DNA of 64,000 bases from an uncultured Bacilli bacterium. Its GTDB lineage: Bacteria; Bacillota_I; Bacilli_A; RFN20; CAG-631. Within the stretch, counting starts at the first letter, position 1. Every line of letters starts with the position of its first letter. Location: positions 1-64,000 of the forward strand of contig CAKPXF010000003.1 of NCBI GenBank assembly GCA_934201705.1, in the 5' to 3' direction. This document shows, piece by piece, positions 54,520-63,259 of the stretch. The position numbers and the translations under genes are program-made. The notes below the pieces were generated by a model that saw nothing but the letters and a program-made list of their open reading frames with translations, ran no database searches and had not been told where the DNA came from.

Positions 54520-55407
54520 TTATTCTTTAATAGCGCCCATCATTGCACCCTTTACAAAAAATTTTTGTAAAAACGGATATGCACATATAATAGGTAAAAT
54601 TGATATCATAACCATGGCAGCATTTTGCGATTGTGTAAACATCTTGCTCATATCTACATAACCATTTAAATCAACGCTACCTTGTTGATTCATTAAAACG
54701 TTTCTTAATTGCAAAGCAAGTGGGAATAAATCTTCTCTTAATGTTAAGAAAATTAGTGGCCAATACCAATCATTCCATTTAGCAACAATTGTAAACATAC
54801 TAATTGTTACAATTCCTGCCATTGATAAAGGCACAACAAATTTAAACAGAACTTGTAATTCATTAGCCCCATCCATTTCAGCTGATTCAATTACCTCATG
54901 AGGAATTTGACGGAAGAAGTTTCGAAGCAAAATCATATCATATGAAGAAATAGCAAAGGGAATAATTAAAGCAAGTAAAGTATTATTAAGCTTTAAACCT
55001 TTCACAGTTAAATAAAATGGTATTAATCCGCCATCAAAAAACATAGTAATTAAAATAAGTACAAAGAATATTTTCCTTCCAGGCATTTCATCCTTTGATA
55101 AAACATAAGCTCCAAGTATTGAAAATATCATTGTAAAGGCACTTCCACATACTGTGACTAATAATGATATTAAAAACGAAATAATTGTTTGATCTTGAAA
55201 CAAGATATATTTATATGATTCAAGAGTAGGATGCTTTGGAAATACAATATATTTAGCAGCTAAATAATCTTGTTGTGATGAAAAGGATAATAATAATTCA
55301 TAAATAAATGGAAAGACACATATTAAGGCAAATAAAATCATAACAATATAAATTAAAACAGTGCCTATTCCATAATCTTTAATCCTTTTGTTATCTTTAC
55401 TAGTCAT
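54520..55407 (-). CDS. ABC sugar permease, LplC type (295 aa)
   Basis: Six transmembrane segments, EAA loop EVIESAEMDGANELQVLFKFVVPLS, C-terminus FVKGAMMGAIKE as in LplC/YtcP proteins. ATG 55407 follows GGGAGGGG and overlaps the LplB-type gene by 8 bp. Confidence 0.92.
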   Translation of the reverse strand: MTSKDNKRIKDYGIGTVLIYIVMILFALICVFPFIYELLLSFSSQQDYLAAKYIVFPKHPTLESYKYILFQDQTIISFLISLLVTVCGSAFTMIFSILGAYVLSKDEMPGRKIFFVLILITMFFDGGLIPFYLTVKGLKLNNTLLALIIPFAISSYDMILLRNFFRQIPHEVIESAEMDGANELQVLFKFVVPLSMAGIVTISMFTIVAKWNDWYWPLIFLTLREDLFPLALQLRNVLMNQQGSVDLNGYVDMSKMFTQSQNAAMVMISILPIICAYPFLQKFFVKGAMMGAIKE

Positions 55408-56323
55408 ATAATCCCCTCCCGTTAAGCTTTTTAATAATTGCATTAGCCATCATTAATAAAGCAAAATTAATAACTGATTTAAATAAACCTAAAGCAACAC
55501 CGATTTCAATTTTTCCTTCACTAATACCAGTTCTATATAAATAAGTATCTAAAATATCAGCAACATTATAAACAGATTTGTTATATAAGTTAAAGATTGG
55601 ATCAAAACCAGCATTCATTATGTTTCCTACTGCTAATATAAACATCATTACAATAATTGGGGAAATACAAGGAAGAGTAATTTTCATGGCTATTTTAAAT
55701 TTTGAAGCTCCATCAATTTTAGCAGCTTCATATAGCTCTTGATTAATTTGTGAAATACTAGCCATATAAATAACAGTCCCCCAACCTGCTTCTTTAAAAA
55801 TCGTACTAAAGATATATATAAAATAAAACCATTTAGGGTTCGTTAAAAATTCCTTTCTAGTTCCACCAAATTGCACTATTGCATTATTAATTAAACCATC
55901 TCCTGTTGCAAAAACAATTCTAACAATCTCCCCTATAATAACCCAGGATATAAAATTTGGTAAATAAATCATATATTGTATTGAATTTCTAATTCTTTTT
56001 ATTTTTATTTCGTTTAAAAATAATGACATTATTATTGGAACTGGAAAACAAAATACTATTTTTAAGACACTTAATATAATTGTATTTCTTAAGGCTCTTA
56101 AAAATTGAGGCTCTATAAATATTTCTTTAAAATGCTTAAAGCCGACAAATTCACTACCTAATATTCCCTTACTTGGTAAATAATCCTTAAAGGCTAAAAT
56201 AATTCCATACATCGGATAATACTTAAATATTATTAAAAATATTAATATTGGTATCATCATAATATAAACTGGCATATATTTTTTTATAAGTCTTTTTAAC
56301 CGCTTCTTCTTTACACTCTCCAT
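55400..56323 (-). CDS. ABC sugar permease, LplB type (307 aa)
   Basis: Six transmembrane segments with the family start YMMIPILIFLIIFKYYPMYGIILAF and EAA loop ELYEAAKIDGASKFKIAMKITLPCISP. First gene of the second glycan cluster, transcribed away from the AraC gene at 56492. Confidence 0.92.
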   Translation of the reverse strand: MESVKKKRLKRLIKKYMPVYIMMIPILIFLIIFKYYPMYGIILAFKDYLPSKGILGSEFVGFKHFKEIFIEPQFLRALRNTIILSVLKIVFCFPVPIIMSLFLNEIKIKRIRNSIQYMIYLPNFISWVIIGEIVRIVFATGDGLINNAIVQFGGTRKEFLTNPKWFYFIYIFSTIFKEAGWGTVIYMASISQINQELYEAAKIDGASKFKIAMKITLPCISPIIVMMFILAVGNIMNAGFDPIFNLYNKSVYNVADILDTYLYRTGISEGKIEIGVALGLFKSVINFALLMMANAIIKKLNGRGLYD

Positions 56324-56415
56324 AATATTTTTCCTTTACTTAATTATGTTTCTTTCATTAATATTTTTATCATTATAAAGTTTTAATTGCAATTACTTAA
56401 TAACTATTAATGGCA

Positions 56416-56464
56416 CATTTTTTGTCATTATGAATAAAAACATTGCTATTTTTGGCAAAAAATG
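56416..56464. promoter_or_regulatory. Paired sites between divergent lplB-type and AraC genes
   Basis: CATTTTTTGTCA (56416-56427) and TGGCAAAAAATG (56453-56464) are inverted copies with one mismatch, centre-to-centre 37 bp, in the 168-bp divergent region. They are likely sites of the AraC protein encoded at 56492. Confidence 0.45.
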
Positions 56465-56491
56465 GTATATTAAATATAGGCGGTGATATAA

Positions 56492-57442
56492 ATGAGCAAC
56501 AACTATGATAATTTATGTGTTGAAGTAAATGGTTGCTTTGAAAAGCTATTTGATGAGTCGTTTTATATGGGAGCACACTATCATCCTAGAATTGAAATCA
56601 TGTATAATGTTGATGGTGTTTTTGATTTTGAATATTATAAGTATAATGATTCTTTACCTATTATTAGTGAAGTGTTACCTCAATCATTTGTAATTATTAA
56701 ATCTAATGTCATTCATAGATTAGTTCTTAATAAAAACGAAACATCAAGAATTATAAATATTGAATTTTGCTTAACTGATAAAAAAAATGAAAAACAAATT
56801 GGTGACAATGTTTTTCATGTAAATATTAATAATTTATTACAATATTGTAATAATTTAAAGGATTTCTTTTTTGATAAAGAGGATTATTATATTATAAATG
56901 ATGATGGTTCATTTGCTAAATCCTTAAGAAATTATTTAAAAATAGCTAGTAGTGTTGAAAACATTAATGAAATTAAGCTTCAGCAATATTTATCAATGTA
57001 TCAGCTAATTATTGAGTTTAGTAGATGCTTTAATAATGATAATAAAAAGAAAATTGGAAGCAAATATATAAATTTAGCTACAAAATATATTAAAGCTAAT
57101 TATAATAAGAAAATATATGTTGAAGATATTGCTACAAATGTTGGAATTAGTAAGTATTATTTACAAAGATTATTTAGAAAATATTTAAATATTTCTTTAC
57201 TTGATTATATAAATGAATATCGTATTGATATGGCTAAGCAATTTATGCAATCATCTGATGTCTTATTGATTGATTTATATAAGCTGGTTGGCTTTAAAAG
57301 TAGACAGGCCTTATTATATGAATTTAAAAAGAAAGAAAATATTTCATTATTATCATACAAAAAAAGCATCACTAGAAAGGATGTAAATATTCCTCCTTCT
57401 AAAGATGCTTGCGATTCTACAGTTGAAATAAATCAACCATAA
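56492..57442 (+). CDS. AraC-family transcriptional regulator (316 aa)
   Basis: Cupin-like sensor domain (MGAHYHPRIEIMYNVDGVFDFEYY, FVIIKSNVIHRLV) and a C-terminal double helix-turn-helix (KIYVEDIATNVGISKYYLQRLFRKYLNISLLDYINEYRIDMAKQ and YKLVGFKSRQALLYEFKKKENISLLSYKK). Divergent from the importer and hydrolase cluster, so probably its sugar-responsive activator. GGCGGTGAT precedes ATG 56492. Confidence 0.9.
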   Translation: MSNNYDNLCVEVNGCFEKLFDESFYMGAHYHPRIEIMYNVDGVFDFEYYKYNDSLPIISEVLPQSFVIIKSNVIHRLVLNKNETSRIINIEFCLTDKKNEKQIGDNVFHVNINNLLQYCNNLKDFFFDKEDYYIINDDGSFAKSLRNYLKIASSVENINEIKLQQYLSMYQLIIEFSRCFNNDNKKKIGSKYINLATKYIKANYNKKIYVEDIATNVGISKYYLQRLFRKYLNISLLDYINEYRIDMAKQFMQSSDVLLIDLYKLVGFKSRQALLYEFKKKENISLLSYKKSITRKDVNIPPSKDACDSTVEINQP

Positions 57443-57500
57443 ATATAAATTAAATTATTATTTTTTGATGGTGTATCGACCAATCGACCACTTTTAAAGA

Positions 57501-57548
57501 AAAAAAACATTATTAGAAATGTCTATAAAATTCTAGTAATGTTTTTTT
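57501..57548. terminator. Bidirectional terminator
   Basis: About 17-bp stem (57501-57518 / 57531-57548) with one G-U type mismatch and A/T runs on both sides, between the convergent AraC gene and the aldolase gene. Confidence 0.75.
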
Positions 57549-57558
57549 ACTTTTTAAA

Positions 57559-58398
57559 TTATTTGTTATAAAAAACCTTCATTGCTTTTAAAACATCCTC
57601 TTTCATTTTTAAGGTTGCATAGGATGCAATTTCATGATAGAAGGTAATATCTGTATTAACTATTTCTCTTGCAGCCATTACTCCTTCTTTAGCCATATAA
57701 GAATAATAGTTAATTTTTCTAACACCACGTTTAATAGCTTTTTTATAATCTTCATGTGATACACCAGAACCACCATGCATTACTAAAGGAATATTACATA
57801 ATTCATTAATTTTACTAATTCTTTCAAAATCAAGTTCAGGTTTAACCTTATAAATACCATGAGCTGTGCCAAATGAACATGCAAGGGCATCAATTTTTGT
57901 ATCTTCAACAAAACGCTTAGCAAGTAAAGGGTCAGTATACATTTCTTCTTTACTTAAAGGCTTACTATCTCCTGCTTCTCTTCCACCAAGTATACCAATT
58001 TCTGCTTCAACTGAGACATTTTTAGCGTGAGCTAGTTTTACCGTTTCTTTAGTTAAAAATACGTTTTCATCATATGGTTTACTTGAAGCATCAATCATTA
58101 CTGAAGTAAAGCCTAAATCAATTGCTCTTTTTAAATATGTTAAATCCTCGCAATGATCAAGATGAACACATACTGGAACTTTAGCATTTTTTGCCATTAA
58201 TAGCATAATAGGTCCTACTATATCAAGTGGTGCATATTCTTCATGGCATTGAGCATGCATTATAATTACTGGAACATTTAAGGCTTCAGCAGCACTTAAA
58301 ACAGCAATCATATTTTCAAGATTTGGAGTGTTAAATGATCCAATCGCTACATCATTTTTAATAGCATAATCTAAAACATAATTTAAATTTACCAACAT
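57559..58398 (-). CDS. Class II ketose-bisphosphate aldolase family (279 aa)
   Basis: Zinc-dependent aldolase of the FBA/GatY/KbaY/IolJ family. Visible: SFNTPNLENMIAVLSAAEALNVPVIIM, zinc-site His in VCVHLDHCEDL, VEAEIGILGG, PLVMHGGSGVSHEDYKKAIKRGVRKINYYS. Last gene of a four-gene operon with an isomerase, an FGGY kinase and a DUF4432 protein, so it probably splits a ketose phosphate made by the kinase into DHAP and an aldehyde. Its position makes a housekeeping fructose-bisphosphate role unlikely. Confidence 0.88.
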   Translation of the reverse strand: MLVNLNYVLDYAIKNDVAIGSFNTPNLENMIAVLSAAEALNVPVIIMHAQCHEEYAPLDIVGPIMLLMAKNAKVPVCVHLDHCEDLTYLKRAIDLGFTSVMIDASSKPYDENVFLTKETVKLAHAKNVSVEAEIGILGGREAGDSKPLSKEEMYTDPLLAKRFVEDTKIDALACSFGTAHGIYKVKPELDFERISKINELCNIPLVMHGGSGVSHEDYKKAIKRGVRKINYYSYMAKEGVMAAREIVNTDITFYHEIASYATLKMKEDVLKAMKVFYNK

Positions 58399-58416
58399 AA
58401 TTAAATTCCTCTTTTC

Positions 58417-59400
58417 TTAAAATTTATAAGTATTATCTACTAAATTAACCTCAAATGAAAATGATTTAGTTTCATTAACATCAATATATTCAAGAAGTCC
58501 TTTCTCTTTAATAATACTTCTTCCATCAGGAGTTGTATTACCTGGTTCTAAGCCTAAAACATAATCTCTTATTCCAAGCATTTTCCATTGTGTTAAATAA
58601 TGTAAAGAATTACTATCAAAAGTCAATACAATTCCTTGATTTAGTAAAGGTTGATATAGCATTACCTTAGCTTTATCTTTAAAATAATGATAATAGCATT
58701 TTTCTTCTTCGTTTGCTTTTGGTTCATGAATATTTAAATAATTATCAATATCGTCTAAAGCATGCTCGTTTCTAGCTTCAACCTTAGAGGAATTAATCTT
58801 TAAAACGCTATTTTCATTTAAAAATGGATAACCTATATTAATATGATATAAAAGCTGAAGTGGAGTTTTTGTATCTCCTCTATTGCTAATAATATCATTG
58901 ATAGAAAATCTATTTTCTTTTTTAGATATTTTTATAGTTCTAGTAAGCTTTAGTTTATAAGAAAATATTGTTTCATCAAGTACTTCACCAATTAATATCA
59001 TTTCATCGTCAGTATCAATATAATTAGCATTAATAACTGGTATATTGCTATAAGTTCCATGAAGTGGTAATTCTTCATTATCGTCTATATTATAGCTTCC
59101 TACTTGTGTTAATCCACATGTTGTTAAAAAGCCAGCAGCAAAAGATTTTAAAAAGCCGTTTTTCTTATCATCATAGTACTTACTTGAAACAATACCATTA
59201 GGAGTTAAATAGCTAACATTAACACCTTTTATAGTTAATGAAACAATATCAAAGCCTCTATCTAAATTAATGCACATTTCAAGACCTTTACCATTTTTAA
59301 CATGCCAGATTTTTACACCACTTGCCTTACCATTTGTTAATATATATTCTTCTTTTCCAAAAAGTTGAAATTCATTTCCGATATAATTAATCTCTTTCAT
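58417..59400 (-). CDS. DUF4432 / aldose-1-epimerase-like protein (327 aa)
   Basis: Galactose-mutarotase-fold protein: LTNGKASGVKIWHVKNGKGLEMCINLDRGFDIVSLTIKGVNVSYL, FLTTCGLTQVGSY, LPLHGTYSNIPV, LLYHINIGYPFLNENS, LGLEPGNTTPDGRS. Proteins of this family sit in many sugar operons and probably interconvert anomers of the substrate. Its ATG overlaps the kinase stop codon by one base (TAATG). Confidence 0.85.
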   Translation of the reverse strand: MKEINYIGNEFQLFGKEEYILTNGKASGVKIWHVKNGKGLEMCINLDRGFDIVSLTIKGVNVSYLTPNGIVSSKYYDDKKNGFLKSFAAGFLTTCGLTQVGSYNIDDNEELPLHGTYSNIPVINANYIDTDDEMILIGEVLDETIFSYKLKLTRTIKISKKENRFSINDIISNRGDTKTPLQLLYHINIGYPFLNENSVLKINSSKVEARNEHALDDIDNYLNIHEPKANEEEKCYYHYFKDKAKVMLYQPLLNQGIVLTFDSNSLHYLTQWKMLGIRDYVLGLEPGNTTPDGRSIIKEKGLLEYIDVNETKSFSFEVNLVDNTYKF

Positions 59401-60869
59401 TATCTTACTTCCTTTAATATTTCATATAATTTTTTATATTTTTCATATTTAATTAAGTATTTTTGATGCTTACTTTGATTTGGGGTAAACACCTTTTTTA
59501 CTTTTATTAGTTTTTCTTGGCCTTCCTTAAAATCTTTAAATAGCTTTAAGGTTGTTCCAACAACTATTGCACTACCTATTGTTCCACTATTTAAGTTTTC
59601 AAGCTGATAAACATTTATATTAAAAATATCTGCTTTCATTTGAAGCCAAGTATCATTAATTGCTCCTCCTCCAGTAACATATAATTTATCTATTTCAATA
59701 CCTATAGATTTTAATATATCTAGTGATATTTTCATTTCATAGCATAATGATTCTAAAGAGGCTTGATAAATTTCATATCTTGTAGTTGCAAGTGTTAAAT
59801 TAATAATACTACCTTTAGCAAAAACGTCCATATATGGGGTTGATGCTCCGGCAAAATGTGGTAGTATTAAAACATTACTCACTTCTTCACTAACATTTTT
59901 ATTTAAAATATCATAAATGTTAGGATTATCTTTTAAATCATTAAAGTAAGTATCAATTACCCATTTAATTAAAGCTCCGCCTGTTGTAATTAAACAATAA
60001 CAAACATTGCTATTTTCTTTAACATATGGAACTATTCCATAACCATCTTCATATAAAATATTGCTTTTTAAAATGTCTTTAAAATTTATTGTTATACATT
60101 CACAAGTTCCACAGCCATCAACAGCGCTTTTATAATCATAAACATTAGCACCAATGGCATTAGCGATTTGATCATGAGCAATATTAATAATTGAAACATC
60201 ATTTTTAAACTTTAGCTTTTCTTTTAAAGAATCTTTTATATTAGATGCTATAGTTCCAGTTTTAACAGGCTTTGAAAACAAATTAGCATCAATATTTACC
60301 TTATCTAATATTTCCTTTGACCAGCATCTTTTATTAACATCAAAGCATAATGTTCTACTTGCTAAGGAATAATCAATTTGTCTAACATTTGTTAACTTAT
60401 AAACGACAAAATCTTCCATTAATAATATTTTGTTAACTTTTTTAAAAATATTAGGATAATTATTTTTTATATACATAATCTTAGGAAGAGAAAACATTCC
60501 TTGTCCGATTTGACCTGTTATTTTTCCAAGTCTTTCTTTTCCAATTATTTCTTCTAATAATTTAGCTTCTTTATCACCACGGGGATCACTATAAAGCATT
60601 GACTTAAATAAAATATTATCATCTTCATCAAGTAAAACAAATGTTTCACCAAAAGATGTTATACCAATAGCTTTTAATAAAGGATATTTGTTTATTGCTT
60701 TACCTATTAGCTTTAATACAGTTTCATAGACTAAATTAGCATCAATTTCATGACCTGTTTCATCTCTTTTACTATCATATGCCAAAGAGAAGCTATCCTT
60801 TTGTAAATAGTCTTCAAAAATAGTTATTTTACAATTCGTTGTTCCAACATCAAGTCCTGCGTATATCAT
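59400..60869 (-). CDS. FGGY-family carbohydrate kinase (489 aa)
   Basis: Sugar kinase of the xylulokinase/fuculokinase group: GLDVGTTNCKITIFED phosphate-1 motif, KAIGITSFGETFVLLDEDD, DYSLASRTLCFDVNKRCWS, SAVDGCGTCECI and LYVTGGGAINDTWLQMKADIFN near the C-terminus. It starts 2 bp after the isomerase gene. It would phosphorylate the ketose produced by that isomerase. The exact sugar is not readable. Confidence 0.9.
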   Translation of the reverse strand: MIYAGLDVGTTNCKITIFEDYLQKDSFSLAYDSKRDETGHEIDANLVYETVLKLIGKAINKYPLLKAIGITSFGETFVLLDEDDNILFKSMLYSDPRGDKEAKLLEEIIGKERLGKITGQIGQGMFSLPKIMYIKNNYPNIFKKVNKILLMEDFVVYKLTNVRQIDYSLASRTLCFDVNKRCWSKEILDKVNIDANLFSKPVKTGTIASNIKDSLKEKLKFKNDVSIINIAHDQIANAIGANVYDYKSAVDGCGTCECITINFKDILKSNILYEDGYGIVPYVKENSNVCYCLITTGGALIKWVIDTYFNDLKDNPNIYDILNKNVSEEVSNVLILPHFAGASTPYMDVFAKGSIINLTLATTRYEIYQASLESLCYEMKISLDILKSIGIEIDKLYVTGGGAINDTWLQMKADIFNINVYQLENLNSGTIGSAIVVGTTLKLFKDFKEGQEKLIKVKKVFTPNQSKHQKYLIKYEKYKKLYEILKEVR

Positions 60870-60871
60870 AA

Positions 60872-62272
60872 TTATTTATCAATATCTACTAAATCGTAAT
60901 GTAAATATGTATTGAAGGCTTCATCTAATACACTCTTTAAATTTCCTACCCCAACAGTTGTATGGTGCTTAAAGCCATTACGAGCCAATTTAATTAGTTT
61001 ATCTTGTAAATTATCAATTTTTGCAACTCCTCCACAGCCAAAGAAGCTTTTTTCGATTTCATCATTTGTAAATTCACCAGTTGCAGTATAAGCAACTAGC
61101 TTTCCATCTTCTGTCTTACAATTAGCAAATGTCATTTTAAACGAGGCAATTCTGCCTTCATTACAGCCCCAACCAGATCCTGGATCTGTTTTATTAAACA
61201 TTTTATGCTCTGTGACAATTCCTTTTTCCTTCATTAATGATTGTGCTACTGGCCCACAATGGAATAAGACAACTTTATTTAAATCAGTTCCATAATTATT
61301 ATTCCAGTCTAAGCAAGCTGTTGGCTTTAAGCTTGCAAGGCTCATAGCTCGCATAGTTATTGCACTACATAAATCTATTTCGCAACTTGCCACAATTCCT
61401 CTATCATTTAATTCCGATAATAATACACATGGGCAAACGCGATAATAAGTTTCCATTTCATTCCAGCATCTTAAAGTAATTGCATCTAAATGATACTGTT
61501 CAATATATTTATCAATTACACAAGAAACCTTAGCAAGGGTTAAAATTCTTTCGCTAGGAACCTTACTAAAATCAGTATAGTTCTTTAATCTTTCTATTTT
61601 AGCAATCACTTTTATATCATTATCATTTAATTCATCAACAAAATGGAAAAATTCAGACATATCAAAGCTTTCAACAGTTATTCCATATTTTTCTAATGCT
61701 ACTTCATCAAATCTTACAGTTTTAAAAGCTGTTGTCCGAGCGCCAAGACAGCCAATAGTAAATCTTTTCATTCCATTTACCACACGGCAAATGGCAGCAA
61801 ATTCATCTAAATTTTCTTTAAATTCATTGCTTAATGGATGTACAACATGTGGCTTTAATACAGTAAATGGCACATGATATTGACTAAAAACATCAGTAAT
61901 TGAAAATTTACCACAAAAAGCATCACGTCTATGAGCAAAATCCATTTTATTAATTTCATCTGGATAAGCTTGCATTAAAATTGGAACGTTAGCATCACGT
62001 AATGCAGTTATTGCACCATTTTCATCAATAAAAATTGGCATACATAAAATTACACCATCAAATTCTCCTTCATGTTCTTTTAGCCAATCATGATAAAGTC
62101 TTCCTTCATCACGTGTTTCAACTGCCCCATATCTAGTTTTATTTTCATCCATTACAATGTAATTATAACCAGCATCAGTTACGGCCTTTATCATATCACG
62201 TCTAGCATCAAGTATTAATTCAGAAGGCATAAAGCCTCTATTACCAAAAAATAAAGCAAATGTATTTCTCAT
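60872..62272 (-). CDS. L-fucose/L-arabinose isomerase-family protein (466 aa)
   Basis: Metal-dependent aldose-ketose isomerase fold: FALFFGNRGFMPSELILDARRDMIKAVTDAGY, VILCMPIFIDENGAITALRDANVPILMQAYPDE, CLGARTTAFKTVRFDEVALEKYGITVESFDMS, TLRCWNEMETYYRVCPCVLLSELNDRGIVASCEIDLCSA. The conserved Glu in CEIDL and the later His residues fit metal ligands. It differs from canonical FucI (~590 aa) and AraA (~500 aa) in length. First gene of the operon, with AAGGAAGGAA upstream. Substrate unknown. Confidence 0.82.
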   Translation of the reverse strand: MRNTFALFFGNRGFMPSELILDARRDMIKAVTDAGYNYIVMDENKTRYGAVETRDEGRLYHDWLKEHEGEFDGVILCMPIFIDENGAITALRDANVPILMQAYPDEINKMDFAHRRDAFCGKFSITDVFSQYHVPFTVLKPHVVHPLSNEFKENLDEFAAICRVVNGMKRFTIGCLGARTTAFKTVRFDEVALEKYGITVESFDMSEFFHFVDELNDNDIKVIAKIERLKNYTDFSKVPSERILTLAKVSCVIDKYIEQYHLDAITLRCWNEMETYYRVCPCVLLSELNDRGIVASCEIDLCSAITMRAMSLASLKPTACLDWNNNYGTDLNKVVLFHCGPVAQSLMKEKGIVTEHKMFNKTDPGSGWGCNEGRIASFKMTFANCKTEDGKLVAYTATGEFTNDEIEKSFFGCGGVAKIDNLQDKLIKLARNGFKHHTTVGVGNLKSVLDEAFNTYLHYDLVDIDK

Positions 62273-62335
62273 ATTAAATATTCCTTCCTTTTATTAATAT
62301 TGTATTAAGAAATATGTTAATAAAATAGAAAAAAA

Positions 62336-62366
62336 AGTTCGGATTTACTTTAAATTTGTCCGAACT
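62336..62366 (-). terminator. Terminator overlapping the end of the PocR-AraC gene
   Basis: AGTTCGGA / TCCGAACT (8-bp stem, 15-nt loop) with eight T after it on the minus strand. The stem spans the last codons and stop of the regulator gene, so regulator and operon are separate transcripts. Confidence 0.75.
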
Positions 62367-63187
62367 CTTTTTCTATATTGTACAGCGCTTTGCTTGACCT
62401 CCTCTTTAAAGACCTTACAAAAATAATTATAGTCATTAAAACCAACAAGAGAAGAAATTTCATTTAATGATTTATTAGTATTTACCAGTAATTCCTTGGC
62501 CTTTTCAATTCTTTTTTCCTTTAAGTATCTAGCAATTCCCTTACCTATATATTTATCCATTGTAGTATAAAATGTTGTTTTACTCATATTAAAATATCTT
62601 GTAAAATCATAGACATTTAAGGAAGCATTATCAATATTTTTACTAATAAAATCATTTAGTTCATTAATAAATTTTTCTTGCTTTATAGATATAAATTTTT
62701 CACTTATTGTATATTTAGCTAAAGCAATTAATATTGTTGAAACACTAATAAGCTTTTCGTCATCAACATAAGCTATTTCATCAACCATTTCCTTAGTTAT
62801 GTTATTAATTATAAAATTATGATTTTTAATTTTAATATATCTTTCTTCTTTATTTTTTATATTAGTCACTTGACCAAACATAATAAAGCCTATTATTGTA
62901 TCATCAATTTTTAAATTAATCATTGATTCAATTAAATTAGCATGGCACGTATACGTATATAGCTCGTTTGTTTTTAAACAATGCTCAAAAGCTTTTTTAT
63001 TTGACATCATACATTTTTTATAGCCATTTTTATCATTTTGAATTAAAGAGCAAAACTTACAATTATTTAAAGGATAGGAAATTACCTCATTATAATTAAT
63101 ATCAAAAATAGCTATTTTAATGTTTGTTAATTGATAAAAGCTTTTTAGCAATCTATTTAATTTATTAAAGTTAAAATTTAGATTCAT
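62345..63187 (-). CDS. AraC-family regulator with PocR sensor domain (280 aa)
   Basis: Residues ~5-165 match a PocR ligand-binding domain: LNRLLKSFYQLTNIKIAIFDINYNEVISYP, then a Cys-rich stretch (CKFCSLIQ, KKCMMSNKKAFEHC, YTYTCHANLIESM), and IIGFIMFGQVTN. The C-terminal ~100 residues are an AraC double helix-turn-helix (LNVYDFTRYFNMSKTTFYTTMDKYIG, LNEISSLVGFNDYNYFCKVFKEEV). It lies directly upstream of the isomerase operon in the same direction and is its probable regulator. PocR domains are known to sense small hydroxylated carbon compounds. Confidence 0.88.
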   Translation of the reverse strand: MNLNFNFNKLNRLLKSFYQLTNIKIAIFDINYNEVISYPLNNCKFCSLIQNDKNGYKKCMMSNKKAFEHCLKTNELYTYTCHANLIESMINLKIDDTIIGFIMFGQVTNIKNKEERYIKIKNHNFIINNITKEMVDEIAYVDDEKLISVSTILIALAKYTISEKFISIKQEKFINELNDFISKNIDNASLNVYDFTRYFNMSKTTFYTTMDKYIGKGIARYLKEKRIEKAKELLVNTNKSLNEISSLVGFNDYNYFCKVFKEEVKQSAVQYRKRVRTNLK

Positions 63188-63259
63188 ATACTACCTCATA
63201 GGCATCACATTATATTATGACTGCAAATACATTTTTATTGTAGCATATTTATATTTTTT

